This document shows, one piece after another, positions 45,658-54,945 of a stretch of DNA of 64,000 nucleotides; the stretch's first letter is position 1; each line of letters opens with the position of its first letter. The position numbers and the translations under genes are program-made. The DNA is from Helicobacter apodemus (GTDB lineage Bacteria; Campylobacterota; Campylobacteria; Campylobacterales; Helicobacteraceae): the NCBI RefSeq assembly GCF_000765745.2, contig NZ_JRPC02000012.1, positions 1 to 64,000 of the forward strand, given 5' to 3'. Under the pieces are notes generated by a model. That model searched no databases. It worked only from the letters and a program-made list of their open reading frames with translations, and was not told where the DNA came from.

Positions 45658-46998
45658 TTGTTTGGTGTTATTACAGAGAGCTTTCAAAGTGCTATTAATA
45701 AAATTCGTTTTCAAGACGATGAGAAAGCTTTAAAAAAAGCTTTAGAAGAACTTAAAAAATCACTTCTAAAGTCTGATGTGCATTATAAAGTCCTAAAGCA
45801 TCTTTTAGAAGAAATAGAGCAAAAAACTAAGTTAGCAGGTATTGGTAAAGATAATTTTTTAAAGGCATTAAGAGAATCTTTAGTAAATATTTTAACGACT
45901 TCTAGTAATTATGGATTCATCTTTGCGCCAAAACCTCCTACTATTATTTTGATGGCTGGTTTGCAGGGAAGTGGAAAAACAACAACAACGGCGAAATTAG
46001 CTCATTATTTGAAGACAAGACAAAAAAAGGTTTTACTCGCAGCTTGTGATTTACAAAGATTAGCAGCTGTGGAACAATTACGGCAATTAAGTTTTCAAGT
46101 AGAAGTTGATTTTTATTATGAGGAGCATAAGACGGCTATTGAGATTGCTAAAAGAGCTAAAGAAAAGGCTATTGAAGGGCTTTATGATGTTTTATTGGTG
46201 GATAGTGCAGGACGTTTGGCTATTGATGAGGTTTTAATGAATGAGTTGTATGCTATTAAAGAAGCTATTAATCCTAATGAGATTTTTTATGTAGTTGATA
46301 GCTTAAGCGGTCAAGATGGTGTCAAAAGTGCTGCATTATTTCACCAAAAAATGGATTTAACTGGCGTTATTTTAAGTAAATTTGATGGCGATAGCAAAGG
46401 TGGTATTGCTTTATCTATTGCTCATCAATTAGGTATCCCACTCCGATTTATTGGAGTAGGGGAAAAGATTGTAGATTTAGAAGTCTTTATCCCTGATAGA
46501 ATCGTGGGTCGTTTAATGGGTGCTGGGGATATTCAATCCCTTGCAGAGAGAACAGCAGCAGTTATTAGCGAAAAAGAAGTTAAAGATATTTCTAAAAAGA
46601 TTAAAAAGGGGAAATTTACTTTTAATGATTTCTTGACACAACTTGATAATGTTAAAAAAATTGGCTCTATGCAGTCTATTATCTCGATGTTACCGGGTCT
46701 TGGTAATGTAGCAAGTGCTTTAAAAGATGTTGATTTAGATAATTCTAAGGAAATTAAACAGATGCGAGCAATGGTGGCTTCTATGACCCCTAAAGAACGA
46801 AATAATCCAGATTTACTTAATGGGAGTCGTAAAAAACGTATCGCACTTGGGGCAGGTGTAGATGTAAGTGATGTGAATCGCTTCTTAAAGCAATTTGAGA
46901 ATGCTGCTAAAATGGCAAAGAGATTTTCTAACAAGGGGGGTATGGCGGATTTAATGGGACTAATGAAAGACGCTAAAATGGGACAACTAAGGCGTTAG
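45658..46998 (+). CDS. ffh: Signal recognition particle protein Ffh
   Basis: 446 aa from TTG 45658 (gagg 9 nt upstream); TTG 45643 in the same frame is less likely because homologues start at the equivalent of FGVITESFQSAINKIRFQDD. N and G domains: AGLQGSGKTTTTAKLAHYL (P-loop), ACDLQRLAAVEQL, DSAGRL, SKFDGDSKGG. The M domain near the end (QMRAMVASMTPKERNNPDLL) binds signal sequences and the SRP RNA, which is encoded at 63414-63517. Confidence 0.96.
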   Translation: MFGVITESFQSAINKIRFQDDEKALKKALEELKKSLLKSDVHYKVLKHLLEEIEQKTKLAGIGKDNFLKALRESLVNILTTSSNYGFIFAPKPPTIILMAGLQGSGKTTTTAKLAHYLKTRQKKVLLAACDLQRLAAVEQLRQLSFQVEVDFYYEEHKTAIEIAKRAKEKAIEGLYDVLLVDSAGRLAIDEVLMNELYAIKEAINPNEIFYVVDSLSGQDGVKSAALFHQKMDLTGVILSKFDGDSKGGIALSIAHQLGIPLRFIGVGEKIVDLEVFIPDRIVGRLMGAGDIQSLAERTAAVISEKEVKDISKKIKKGKFTFNDFLTQLDNVKKIGSMQSIISMLPGLGNVASALKDVDLDNSKEIKQMRAMVASMTPKERNNPDLLNGSRKKRIALGAGVDVSDVNRFLKQFENAAKMAKRFSNKGGMADLMGLMKDAKMGQLRR

Positions 46999-47003
46999 GC
47001 TTA

Positions 47004-47050
47004 ATAAATCTGTTGAAAGTAGAAATAATTTCTACTTTCAACAGATTTAT
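47004..47050. repeat. Perfect 22-bp inverted repeat with 3-nt loop
   Basis: Bases 47004-47025 are the exact reverse complement of 47029-47050, with loop TAA. It begins 5 nt after the ffh stop and ends 35 nt before rpsP. As RNA it would form a very stable hairpin. The nearest T-run lies about 16 nt downstream, so it is not a textbook terminator; it may act as a processing or attenuation structure ahead of the ribosomal operon. Confidence 0.85.
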
Positions 47051-47085
47051 CATCTGTGATATTTTAGTTTTTTAAGGAGTAACCT

Positions 47086-47313
47086 TTGGCAACAGTTATC
47101 CGCTTAACAAAAATGGGACGCAAAAAAAAGCCTTTTTATAGGATTGTAGTAACAGATAGTAGAAAAAAACGTGATGGTGGTTGGATAGAATCTATTGGCT
47201 ATTATAATCCTTTAGTAGAACCATCTATTATAAAATTTGATAAAGAACGTTTGGAATATTGGGTTAAAGTTGGTGCTAAGATGAGTGAGAGGGTAAAAAC
47301 TATTACAAAATAA
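47086..47313 (+). CDS. rpsP: 30S ribosomal protein bS16
   Basis: 75 aa from TTG 47086, preceded by aaggag. [20 protein letters not shown] and [20 protein letters not shown] are diagnostic. First gene of rpsP-khpA-rimM-trmD-rplS, the usual order. Confidence 0.98.
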   Translation: MATVIRLTKMGRKKKPFYRIVVTDSRKKRDGGWIESIGYYNPLVEPSIIKFDKERLEYWVKVGAKMSERVKTITK

Positions 47314-47315
47314 TA

Positions 47316-47558
47316 ATGGTAGAACATTTTATCAAAGATTATGTGCAAAAAATTGCTACACAACCAGAAAAAATTGAAGTAGCTAAGAAAGAGTTAGAAC
47401 CTAATTTTTATGAGATAGAGATTATTTCTTCAATGCAAGATGCTGGAAAACTCATTGGTAAAGATGGTAAGATGATAGGTGCTATTAAAACCTTTATTTT
47501 AGGTTTAAAAGCAAAAGAGGGTAATTCTTATAGGATTGTTGTAAAATCGCAAGAATGA
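47316..47558 (+). CDS. khpA: KH-domain RNA-binding protein KhpA
   Basis: 80 aa. One KH domain with the GxxG loop in GKLIGKDGKMIGAIK. KhpA binds RNA, often with KhpB, and is standard between rpsP and rimM. Starts 2 nt after rpsP and overlaps rimM by 4 nt. Confidence 0.93.
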   Translation: MVEHFIKDYVQKIATQPEKIEVAKKELEPNFYEIEIISSMQDAGKLIGKDGKMIGAIKTFILGLKAKEGNSYRIVVKSQE

Positions 47559-48100
47559 AAAAAAGTATTATACAAAAAGATTGGGTAAGTGTTGGGAAGG
47601 TTGGTAAATCTGTGGGTGTTAAAGGCAAGGTTCTTTTACATCTCTTAAGTGATTTTCCAGAGACATTACAAAAGGATATTTCTTATTTTACAAAAAATGG
47701 AGAATTAACCATAGAAGCCTATGATCCAATCAATTCCATCGCAAAATTTGTCGGGATTGATTCTAGGGAAAGTGCTAAAACAATTACCAACTTAATCCTC
47801 TATACCACACAAGAAGCTACAAAGCAATATTGTTTATTAAGGGAAGAAGAATATTTTTGGTTTGATATTATAGGCAGCTTTATTGTAGAAAATGGTGAGG
47901 TTTTGGGTAGAGTTCAAGAGGTCGAACGTTTTTGTAAAGAAGATTTTTTATGGATACAAACAAGCAATGAACTCCAAAAACAAAGTTATCCTAAATATTT
48001 TTTAATCCCTTATACCAAAAGATATATTCTAAAAGTAGAAGCGAGTAATCCAAAAAATATTCATACGCAATTTTGTAAAGATATTTTAGAAAATAGTTAA
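47555..48100 (+). CDS. rimM: Ribosome maturation factor RimM
   Basis: 181 aa. RimM assists maturation of the 30S head and binds uS19. WVSVGKVGKSVGVKGKVLLH opens the first domain; the PRC-barrel domain follows with REEEYFWFDIIGSFIVENGE. It overlaps khpA (ATGA) and trmD (TAATG). Confidence 0.95.
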   Translation: MKKSIIQKDWVSVGKVGKSVGVKGKVLLHLLSDFPETLQKDISYFTKNGELTIEAYDPINSIAKFVGIDSRESAKTITNLILYTTQEATKQYCLLREEEYFWFDIIGSFIVENGEVLGRVQEVERFCKEDFLWIQTSNELQKQSYPKYFLIPYTKRYILKVEASNPKNIHTQFCKDILENS

Positions 48101-48804
48101 TGGAATTTATCTTTGTAACTTTATTTCCACATTTAATTCAATCTTATTTTAGTGATTCTATTCTTCATAGAGCTTTGAAGTGTCAAAAAATTGGTGTGGA
48201 ATTTTGCAATCCTAGAGATTTTAGTCAAAATCGTTATCTTAAAGTTGATGATTATCAAGTAGGTGGTGGGGCTGGATTACTTTTAGAGCCTATTCATTTA
48301 AGCCTTGCTTTAGATTCTATTTTAAAAAAACATCCCCAAACCCATATAATTTTTTTAACCCCTTGCGGTAAAACTTTTAACCATAAAGATTCAAAACGAT
48401 TAGCCAAAAAGTCTCATATTACTTTTGTTTGTGGGCGTTATGAAGGTTTTGATGAAAGGTTAATTGAAGTTTATGCTAATGAAGTTTTAAGCATAGGAGA
48501 TTTTATTTTAACAGGCGGTGAGTTAGCTGCATTATGTCTTTGTGATAGCATCTCTAGGCAAATACAGGGAGTTTTAGGAAATAGCGAATCTTTGATTGGG
48601 GAGAGTTATGAAGTTTCTTTGTTGGAATCACCAAATTTTACAAAACCTCATATTTTTAAAGGTTTATCTATCCCTTCAGAGTATTCAAAGGGAAATCATA
48701 TTAAAATCAACGATTTAAAATTAAAGACAGCAGAGGCAAAAACTAAATTTCATAGGATTGACCTCTATTGGCAATATCAACAAAGGTTAAAAAATGAGAA
48801 ATAG
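48100..48804 (+). CDS. trmD: tRNA (guanine-N1-)-methyltransferase TrmD
   Basis: 234 aa. TrmD makes m1G37 in tRNAs and so prevents frameshifting. SPOUT-fold knot motifs: [44 protein letters not shown]. Overlaps rplS by 11 nt. Confidence 0.97.
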   Translation: MEFIFVTLFPHLIQSYFSDSILHRALKCQKIGVEFCNPRDFSQNRYLKVDDYQVGGGAGLLLEPIHLSLALDSILKKHPQTHIIFLTPCGKTFNHKDSKRLAKKSHITFVCGRYEGFDERLIEVYANEVLSIGDFILTGGELAALCLCDSISRQIQGVLGNSESLIGESYEVSLLESPNFTKPHIFKGLSIPSEYSKGNHIKINDLKLKTAEAKTKFHRIDLYWQYQQRLKNEK

Positions 48805-49156
48805 ATATATTCAACACTTTGAAGATACACAAATTAAGGGCAAAGAGATTCCTCAATTTAAAGCAGGCGATACTCTAAAAATTGGTATTAGAATTTCTGA
48901 AGGAGATAAAACAAGGATCCAAAATTTTGAAGGTGTTTGTATTTCTTTGCGTGGAGTGGGAACAGGAAAAACTTTTACTATTAGAAAGATTGGTGCAAAC
49001 GGTATAGGTGTTGAGAGGATTTTTCCTATTTATTCTGATAGCATTGAGAGCATTAAGGTGCTTAAAATAGGTCGTGTTAGAAGGGCAAAACTCTATTATT
49101 TACGCACTAGAAGTGGTAAATCTGCAAGAATTAAAGAAGTGAGAAAACAATCTTAA
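48794..49156 (+). CDS. rplS: 50S ribosomal protein bL19
   Basis: 120 aa. [34 protein letters not shown] and the end [19 protein letters not shown] identify bL19. Last gene of the rpsP operon; one base separates its stop from that of convergent murB. Confidence 0.98.
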   Translation: MRNRYIQHFEDTQIKGKEIPQFKAGDTLKIGIRISEGDKTRIQNFEGVCISLRGVGTGKTFTIRKIGANGIGVERIFPIYSDSIESIKVLKIGRVRRAKLYYLRTRSGKSARIKEVRKQS

Positions 49157-49157
49157 A

Positions 49158-49976
49158 TTATTGAAGAATTTTCACTTCTTCTTGTAATAAGATATTGTGC
49201 TTTTTATAAACTTCTTCTTTTGCGAGGTTAATAAGATTTATGGCTTCTTCAAAGCTAGAGTCTCCTACATTAATGAGAAAATTAGCGTGTTTTGGGCTAA
49301 AATATAAACTTTTGCTTTTCCCAAATTTCTTACCTTTTAAACCAATACTTTCAATAAGGAACCCCGCATAATTATTTGGGGGATTTTTAAAACAACTCCC
49401 AAAACTAGGTTCTTTTGGTTGATTGCTACGCATAGTTTTTAATGTTTTTACTAAATTTAAATCAAATCCTTTTTCCTTTTTAAAAATCCCTGCAAAGATT
49501 AATGTGTTAATTTCACTATTGCGATAACTTAAATGCAAATCTTCAACAGCAGTAAATTCTAAGCTATGGGAATGCTTAATTGAAAGGATTCCTAAGAGAA
49601 TAGATTTTATCTCATATTCTTTTAAACCCGCATTCATTTTGATAATTCCTCCTATACTTCCTGGTAATTCCCCTAAAATTTCAAAACCTCTTAAGTTGTG
49701 CTTTTTAGCATAAGAAAAAAGCTTTCCACTAGGAGTTAATGCCCCTACTTCTAAGCTATCTCCACAATCTTTAATATAATCAAAATTTTTGTTAAGCAAA
49801 ATGAGATTTTTTGCTAATGGGGAAATGAGGAGATTATTAGCTTTACCTATAATTTGTGGAATGGAGTGTTGCAAAAGCTGAAAATAGTCTTGAGGAGTTT
49901 CTATGATATTAATAGTGTGTAGAGTGCCTATTTTGGCACTAGAATAAATGCTAAAATCAATGGATCTTTGAAACAT
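49158..49976 (-). CDS. murB: UDP-N-acetylenolpyruvoylglucosamine reductase MurB
   Basis: 272 aa. This flavoprotein reduces UDP-GlcNAc-enolpyruvate to UDP-MurNAc for peptidoglycan. FAD-domain text: GNNLLISPLAKNLILL-like segment (KANNLLISPLAKN), FEILGELPGSIGGIIKMNAG, LSYRNSEINTLIFAG, and the C-terminal EPSFGSCFKNPPNNYAGFLI. Shorter than E. coli MurB; Helicobacter type. Starts at the last base of the fliQ stop (TAATG). Confidence 0.95.
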   Translation of the reverse strand: MFQRSIDFSIYSSAKIGTLHTINIIETPQDYFQLLQHSIPQIIGKANNLLISPLAKNLILLNKNFDYIKDCGDSLEVGALTPSGKLFSYAKKHNLRGFEILGELPGSIGGIIKMNAGLKEYEIKSILLGILSIKHSHSLEFTAVEDLHLSYRNSEINTLIFAGIFKKEKGFDLNLVKTLKTMRSNQPKEPSFGSCFKNPPNNYAGFLIESIGLKGKKFGKSKSLYFSPKHANFLINVGDSSFEEAINLINLAKEEVYKKHNILLQEEVKILQ

Positions 49977-50242
49977 TAAAAGATAAAGGTTGGAATCATA
50001 TTAAAGATTTTGGTTGTAAAATCTATGAGCATATTTAGCATCCAGGGCATTGTAAAAATTATTACAATAATAACTGCTAAAATTTTAGGGACAAAAGTCA
50101 GAGTCATTTCATTAATTTGGGTAGTAGCTTGGAATATGCTAATCATTAAACCCACTACTAAACCAACTAACAACATAGGAAGGGAAAGAATAAGCGTTAT
50201 TTTATAAGTTTCAACAGCAAGACCTATAAGTTGTGCGTCCAT
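49976..50242 (-). CDS. fliQ: Flagellar export protein FliQ
   Basis: 88 aa with two membrane helices (TLILSLPMLLVGLVVGLMIS and KILAVIIVIIFTMPWMLNML). SIFQATTQINEMTLTFVPKI between them is the FliQ signature. FliQ is part of the type III export gate with FliP and FliR, which are not nearby. Confidence 0.96.
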   Translation of the reverse strand: MDAQLIGLAVETYKITLILSLPMLLVGLVVGLMISIFQATTQINEMTLTFVPKILAVIIVIIFTMPWMLNMLIDFTTKIFNMIPTFIF

Positions 50243-50279
50243 TAATATTTCCTTGTTGTTTGTATGAATCTTGGATAGA

Positions 50280-50993
50280 TTATTTCTCTAAGGAATTTTC
50301 TAAAATTTGCTTAAAGCTTTCAATTTCCCAACTTGCACTTCCTATAAGCACACCATCAACACTTGGAATCTTGAATATTTCTCGTATATTTTGGGATTTT
50401 ACACTTCCTCCATACAAAAGAGGGATTCTACCTAAAATTTGCTTCAAATATGTGTGGATTTGTGTGATTTCCTCTAAAGTTGCACTAATGCCTGTCCCAA
50501 TAGCCCAAATTGGTTCATAGGCAATTAAGAGTTTGGGATAATCTAAATCAATCCCTTGAAGTTGGGATTGTAAAAATGTTAAAGTTTTCTCTAATCCTTC
50601 TTTTTTTGTTGAAAGGGATTCCCCAATACAATAAAATATTTCAAAATCTCTTTGACTGAAGTATTCAAATTTTTTTGCACAAAATACTTGTGTTTCTCCT
50701 AGATATTCTCGTCTTTCGCTATGCCCTATAAGGAGGGATTGTATCCCAAATTCCTCTAACTGCTCTTCCCCAATCTCTCCTGTAAAAGAGCCATTTTTTG
50801 TAAAATACGCATTTTGAGCCCCGATTTTAAAGTTTTTAAAATAATTGTCTAAAAGAGCGGTGTTTGGAGGAAAAAGTCTGATTTGATGAGGAATGTTTTT
50901 TTGATTTAAAAAATTCTCTAAGTGATTACAAAATGCTAAAGTCGTTTTTCTTGTATGGTTGGTTTTAAAATTACTTGCGATGATTTTTGACAT
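50280..50993 (-). CDS. tpiA: Triosephosphate isomerase TpiA
   Basis: 237 aa. It interconverts dihydroxyacetone phosphate and glyceraldehyde 3-phosphate. Catalytic Lys in IASNFKTNH, His in LIGHSERREYLGE, Glu in AYEPIWAIGTG, and the phosphate loop LLYGGSVKSQN. The NFK start and short length are typical of Helicobacter and Campylobacter TpiA. Confidence 0.96.
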   Translation of the reverse strand: MSKIIASNFKTNHTRKTTLAFCNHLENFLNQKNIPHQIRLFPPNTALLDNYFKNFKIGAQNAYFTKNGSFTGEIGEEQLEEFGIQSLLIGHSERREYLGETQVFCAKKFEYFSQRDFEIFYCIGESLSTKKEGLEKTLTFLQSQLQGIDLDYPKLLIAYEPIWAIGTGISATLEEITQIHTYLKQILGRIPLLYGGSVKSQNIREIFKIPSVDGVLIGSASWEIESFKQILENSLEK

Positions 50994-51062
50994 TTTCTCT
51001 CCTTAATAAAGTATTTTAAGATTATAGCAAAGTTTGAAACACTCTATAGAAACCCTATAAAG

Positions 51063-51071
51063 TGTTATAAT
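51063..51071 (+). promoter_or_regulatory. Extended -10 promoter for the FUSC gene
   Basis: TGTTATAAT with TATAAT at 51066-51071, 19 nt before ATG 51091; the predicted leader is only about a dozen bases. A reverse TATAAT at 51021-51026 may serve divergent tpiA. Confidence 0.5.
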
Positions 51072-51090
51072 TACGTTTTAAAGGAGTAGT

Positions 51091-52164
51091 ATGAAGTTTT
51101 TAGGACTACTTTATAATGGGGCAAAATTAATCTTTAGTTGGAACAAAAGTGATAGATTATGGCAAATGCCATTTTTTGCCGGACTTGGAATAGCGATAAT
51201 TTTATTTGTTGCAGCTTTTTTAGGTCGTTCTGATTTAGGATTAATAGCAATTATTGGGGCAAATATTTTTTTATATGTTCCAGATACTCCTCTTTATCAT
51301 AAAATGATTCTTTGTATGGCTTGTGCTTTTGGTATTATTACTTCTTTTACTTTGGGACTTATCGGCAATACTTTTCCCTCTCTTATCCCTATTATTACAT
51401 TTTTAGTTACAATGATAAGTGCGCAAGTCGTGCGATATTTTAGCATAGGGGCTCCGGGATTCTTCTTTTTTACTTTTGCGATGATTTTGGGGACTTATAT
51501 TCCTTTGAAGGTAGAAGATTATCCAACGGCTATTGGTCTTGTAGCATTAGGAACGATGGTTGCAAATGTTATGGTCTTATTGTATGCTCTAAGTGTTATC
51601 TATATCTTTAAATCCCATATTACAAAGCCTATCCCAAAGATTGGGGAATTTGGTTTTGGTGTTATTATTATTGACCCAATCATTATTGCCTTTTTTGTAA
51701 GTTTTTCTATGGTTTTACAAGGATTTTTAGAGCTAGATAGAGGATATTGGGTGGGCGTTAGTTGTGCAGCGGTTTTAACTGCGGTAACCTTTAAACAGAT
51801 TTGGATTAAACAATTCCAGCGAATTTTAGGGACAATTGTTGGTGTAAGTTTAGCTTATATTTTTCTGCACTTTACCTTTACACCTTTTGAGTTTGCACTT
51901 TTGATGATGGTTTTAATGTTTTGTGCAGAATTTTGTGTGGTTAGAAATTATGCCTTAGCAATGGTTTTTTTAACCCCTTATTCTACTTATTTAGCTGAAA
52001 TTAGTAGTTTTATGCAATATGACCCAGATGTTATTATCCAAGCAAGAGTGCTTGATATTAGCATTGGGAGCATTATAGGGCTTATAGGTGGAGCTATGAT
52101 ATATTGGAATACATTGCGTAGAACCTTAGAAAAAATTGCTTATAAAATCTTTCTTAAATTCTAG
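51091..52164 (+). CDS. FUSC family membrane protein (aromatic acid exporter-like)
   Basis: 357 aa with about ten hydrophobic segments in two halves. YWVGVSCAAVLTAVTFKQIW, QRILGTIVGVSLAYIFLHF and VVRNYALAMVFLTPYSTY match the FUSC (fusaric acid resistance-like) integral domain. Such proteins export organic acids or drugs; the substrate cannot be told here. No partner adaptor gene is adjacent. Confidence 0.8.
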   Translation: MKFLGLLYNGAKLIFSWNKSDRLWQMPFFAGLGIAIILFVAAFLGRSDLGLIAIIGANIFLYVPDTPLYHKMILCMACAFGIITSFTLGLIGNTFPSLIPIITFLVTMISAQVVRYFSIGAPGFFFFTFAMILGTYIPLKVEDYPTAIGLVALGTMVANVMVLLYALSVIYIFKSHITKPIPKIGEFGFGVIIIDPIIIAFFVSFSMVLQGFLELDRGYWVGVSCAAVLTAVTFKQIWIKQFQRILGTIVGVSLAYIFLHFTFTPFEFALLMMVLMFCAEFCVVRNYALAMVFLTPYSTYLAEISSFMQYDPDVIIQARVLDISIGSIIGLIGGAMIYWNTLRRTLEKIAYKIFLKF

Positions 52165-52405
52165 GATTGATAATCCTATTAAAAAATATAAAAATTGTAT
52201 TGCAGGTTTTCTAAATGGGGATTTAGAGGCAAAATTATAGGGATAAAAGACCCTTAGTTGTTTTGAAAATTAGCTTGGTTGCTTGTTAATGATTTAGCAA
52301 ATCAAATAGAGAAAAACACAACATTATATTAAAGAAATAGAAAAACTTAAATCATAATCGTGAGGTTTTAAAAAGAGGAGAAAGAGATTTATGAAGTTTC
52401 ATAAT

Positions 52406-52966
52406 TTAAGGGAGAATCTTTGGGAGTGTGATACCTCTTTGGGATTGATATTTGCCTTTTTTATCTTTATAGCTTACTTCACAACTCTTATCTCCTTCTA
52501 AAAATAATACTTGTGCAATTCCCTCATTAGCATAAATTTTTGCAGGAAGTGGAGTGGTGTTGCTAATTTCAATAGTAATATGTCCTTCAAATTCTGGTTC
52601 AAAGGGTGTAACATTTACGATAATGCCACATCGTGCATAAGTGCTTTTGCCTAAGCAAATCGCTAAAACATTGCGTGGAATCTTGAAGTATTCAATGGTT
52701 CTTGCAAGTGCAAAAGAATTTGGGGGAACGATACAAATATCACCCATAAAATCTACCACATTAGCAGAATCAAAGTTTTTAGGATCTACCACCATTGCAT
52801 TAATGTTTGTGAAAATTTTAAATTCATTGCTTACGCGAATATCATAACCATAACTTGATAATCCATAGCTTACTACCCCTTGACCTATTTGATCCTCACA
52901 AAAAGGTTCAATCATTTTGTGTTTTAGAGCCATTTCTCTTATCCATAAATCCTCTTTAAGTCCCAT
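52406..52966 (-). CDS. dcd: dCTP deaminase
   Basis: 186 aa. It deaminates dCTP to dUTP, feeding dTMP synthesis. [40 protein letters not shown] and [17 protein letters not shown] are diagnostic. Divergent from accB, sharing a promoter region. Confidence 0.97.
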   Translation of the reverse strand: MGLKEDLWIREMALKHKMIEPFCEDQIGQGVVSYGLSSYGYDIRVSNEFKIFTNINAMVVDPKNFDSANVVDFMGDICIVPPNSFALARTIEYFKIPRNVLAICLGKSTYARCGIIVNVTPFEPEFEGHITIEISNTTPLPAKIYANEGIAQVLFLEGDKSCEVSYKDKKGKYQSQRGITLPKILP

Positions 52967-52996
52967 ATTCTTCCTTGCTATTTTTTATTGATTTTA

Positions 52997-53006
52997 TGCT
53001 ATTATA
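52997..53006. promoter_or_regulatory. Overlapping divergent -10 elements for dcd and accB
   Basis: On the plus strand TGCTATTAT gives an extended -10 (TATTAT 53000-53005) facing accB; on the minus strand 53001-53006 reads TATAAT facing dcd. A small hairpin (AACACT/AGTGTT, about 53018-53037) lies in the accB leader. Confidence 0.45.
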
Positions 53007-53068
53007 GCAGATAAATTAACACTCCAAAAAAAGTGTTTGTGAAATTTATTGATAGATAAGGTTTTTAT

Positions 53069-53530
53069 ATGGATTTTAAGGAAATAAAAGAGCTTATTAA
53101 GATCTTTGATGAAAGTGGTTTAAGCACACTTAGTATTACCAAGCAAAATGCTAAAATTAAACTTGAAAAAAAGGCATTAGGACAAGCTATTTTAGAATCT
53201 CCTACTCTTGCCTCTCATACTACCTTGCAAGAAACATCGCAAAACATTCCTTTAGAAGTTCCTATAGCAGCTTCATCTCCAACCACAAGTGGAGAGAGTA
53301 TTAATTCCCCTATGGTAGGCACTTTTTATCGTTGTCCATCTCCTGATACTCCAGCTTATGTTAATGTTGGTGATAAGGTTAAAAGAGGGCAAACTTTGGC
53401 GATTATTGAAGCGATGAAGATTATGAATGAGATTGAAGCAGAATTTGATTGCGTAATTAAAGAAATTATCCCTAATGACGCACAACCCGTGGAGTATAAT
53501 TCCCCTCTATTTATTGTGGAGAAACTCTAA
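53069..53530 (+). CDS. accB: Biotin carboxyl carrier protein AccB
   Basis: 153 aa. N-terminal helical region, a Thr/Ser/Pro-rich linker (about 45-75) and the biotinyl domain with biotin Lys117 in IIEAMKIMNEIEAE. It carries carboxybiotin for acetyl-CoA carboxylase. One base overlap with accC (TAATG). Confidence 0.97.
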   Translation: MDFKEIKELIKIFDESGLSTLSITKQNAKIKLEKKALGQAILESPTLASHTTLQETSQNIPLEVPIAASSPTTSGESINSPMVGTFYRCPSPDTPAYVNVGDKVKRGQTLAIIEAMKIMNEIEAEFDCVIKEIIPNDAQPVEYNSPLFIVEKL

Positions 53531-54897
53531 TGCCTAAACAAAAAGAAATCCATACTATTTTAATTGCTAATCGTGGAGAAATTGCATTAAGAGCCATTCG
53601 CACAATTAAGGAGATGGGTAAAAAAGCTATTGCGGTTTATTCTACTGCAGATAAAGATGCTTATTATTTGGATTTAGCCGATGCTAAAGTCTGTATTGGA
53701 GGAGATAAGTCTAGTGAAAGTTATCTTAATATCCCAGCAATAATTTCTGCTGCGGAACTTTTTAATGCGGATGCTATTTTTCCCGGATATGGGTTTTTAA
53801 GTGAAAATCAAAATTTTGTAGAGATTTGTAAATATCACGATATTGAATTTATTGGTCCAAATGCTGATGTGATGGCTTTAATGAGCGATAAAAGCAAGGC
53901 AAAAGAAGTTATGAAAAATGCAGGAGTTCCTGTAATTCCCGGAAGTGATGGTCCTATTAGGAGTAAAGAAGAAGCTTTAAGCCTTGCAAAAGAGATTGGT
54001 TATCCTGTTATTTTAAAGGCTGCCGCTGGGGGCGGGGGAAGAGGAATGCGTATTGTAGAGAGTGAAGCCAGTATGTTTAATGCTTATCTTGCAGCAGAGA
54101 GTGAAGCTATTAGTGCTTTTGGTGATGGCACTATTTATATGGAGAAATTTATTGATAAACCCAAACATATTGAAGTGCAAATATTAGCAGATAAATACGG
54201 AAATGTTTTACATGTAGGCGAGAGAGATTGTTCGCTACAAAGGAGGCATCAAAAACTTATTGAAGAATCTCCTGCTCCAACCTTGCAAGCAGATATAAGA
54301 GAGAAACTTTTAGAAACCGCTATTAGAGCAACTAAGGCTATTGAATATGTAGGTGCTGGAACTTATGAGTTTTTATTAGATTCTAATCAGAATTTTTATT
54401 TTATGGAAATGAATACAAGATTGCAAGTTGAACACCCCGTAAGTGAATTAGTAAGTGGTTTGGATATTATTGAGTTAATGATAAGAATTGCGGAGGGTGA
54501 AACATTGCCTAAACAAGAAGAAATTGCATTTAAAGGTTGTGCGATTGAATGTAGAATAACTGCAGAGGATCCTGTTAAATTTTACCCTTCCGCGGGTAAA
54601 ATTACGAAATGGATTGCTCCTGGAGGTAATAATATACGACTTGATACACATGCATATGCCGGATATATTGTGCCTATGTTTTATGATTCAATGATAGGCA
54701 AACTCATTGTATGGGGCAGAAATCGTAATGAAGCTATTCTTAGAATGCAACGTGCTTTGGGAGAGTTTTGTATTGAAGGCATAAAAACTACCATACAATT
54801 TCATCAAGATATGATGAAAAATGACGATTTTAAAAGAGGCATTATCCATACAAAATACTTAGAAGAGAAATTAGGAAATGGAACAAAAAATGCTTAA
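53530..54897 (+). CDS. accC: Biotin carboxylase AccC
   Basis: 455 aa. ATP-grasp enzyme that carboxylates biotin. TILIANRGEIALRAIRTI, the Gly-rich loop AAAGGGGRGMRIV, HIEVQILADKYGNVLHVGER and FYFMEMNTRLQVEHPVSE are diagnostic. Its last codons contain a sigma-54-like promoter for flaC. Confidence 0.97.
   Translation: MPKQKEIHTILIANRGEIALRAIRTIKEMGKKAIAVYSTADKDAYYLDLADAKVCIGGDKSSESYLNIPAIISAAELFNADAIFPGYGFLSENQNFVEICKYHDIEFIGPNADVMALMSDKSKAKEVMKNAGVPVIPGSDGPIRSKEEALSLAKEIGYPVILKAAAGGGGRGMRIVESEASMFNAYLAAESEAISAFGDGTIYMEKFIDKPKHIEVQILADKYGNVLHVGERDCSLQRRHQKLIEESPAPTLQADIREKLLETAIRATKAIEYVGAGTYEFLLDSNQNFYFMEMNTRLQVEHPVSELVSGLDIIELMIRIAEGETLPKQEEIAFKGCAIECRITAEDPVKFYPSAGKITKWIAPGGNNIRLDTHAYAGYIVPMFYDSMIGKLIVWGRNRNEAILRMQRALGEFCIEGIKTTIQFHQDMMKNDDFKRGIIHTKYLEEKLGNGTKNA
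54879..54894 (+). promoter_or_regulatory. Sigma-54-like promoter for flaC inside the accC 3' end
   Basis: TGGAACAAAAAATGCT has GG (54880-54881) and GC (54892-54893) exactly 10 nt apart, with the same TGGAAC half as the promoter at 43272; the -12 part is ATGC instead of TTGC. The predicted start near 54905 is 41 nt before the flaC ATG. Because it lies in coding sequence, chance is a real alternative. Confidence 0.5.
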
Positions 54898-54945
54898 AAC
54901 CTATAAAAAGCAAGGAAGTAAATCTTAGGATTTAAGGAGAATACA

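Noticed and set aside
49164-49182. GAAGAA/TTCTTC hairpin between rplS and murB as a terminator
   Set aside because: Six pairs inside the murB coding end without a T-run; likely chance from repetitive Glu codons.
54895-54945. Sigma-28 promoter for flaC
   Set aside because: I looked for the CGAT-type -10 known from Campylobacter and Helicobacter flagellin genes and found only ggattt; not convincing.
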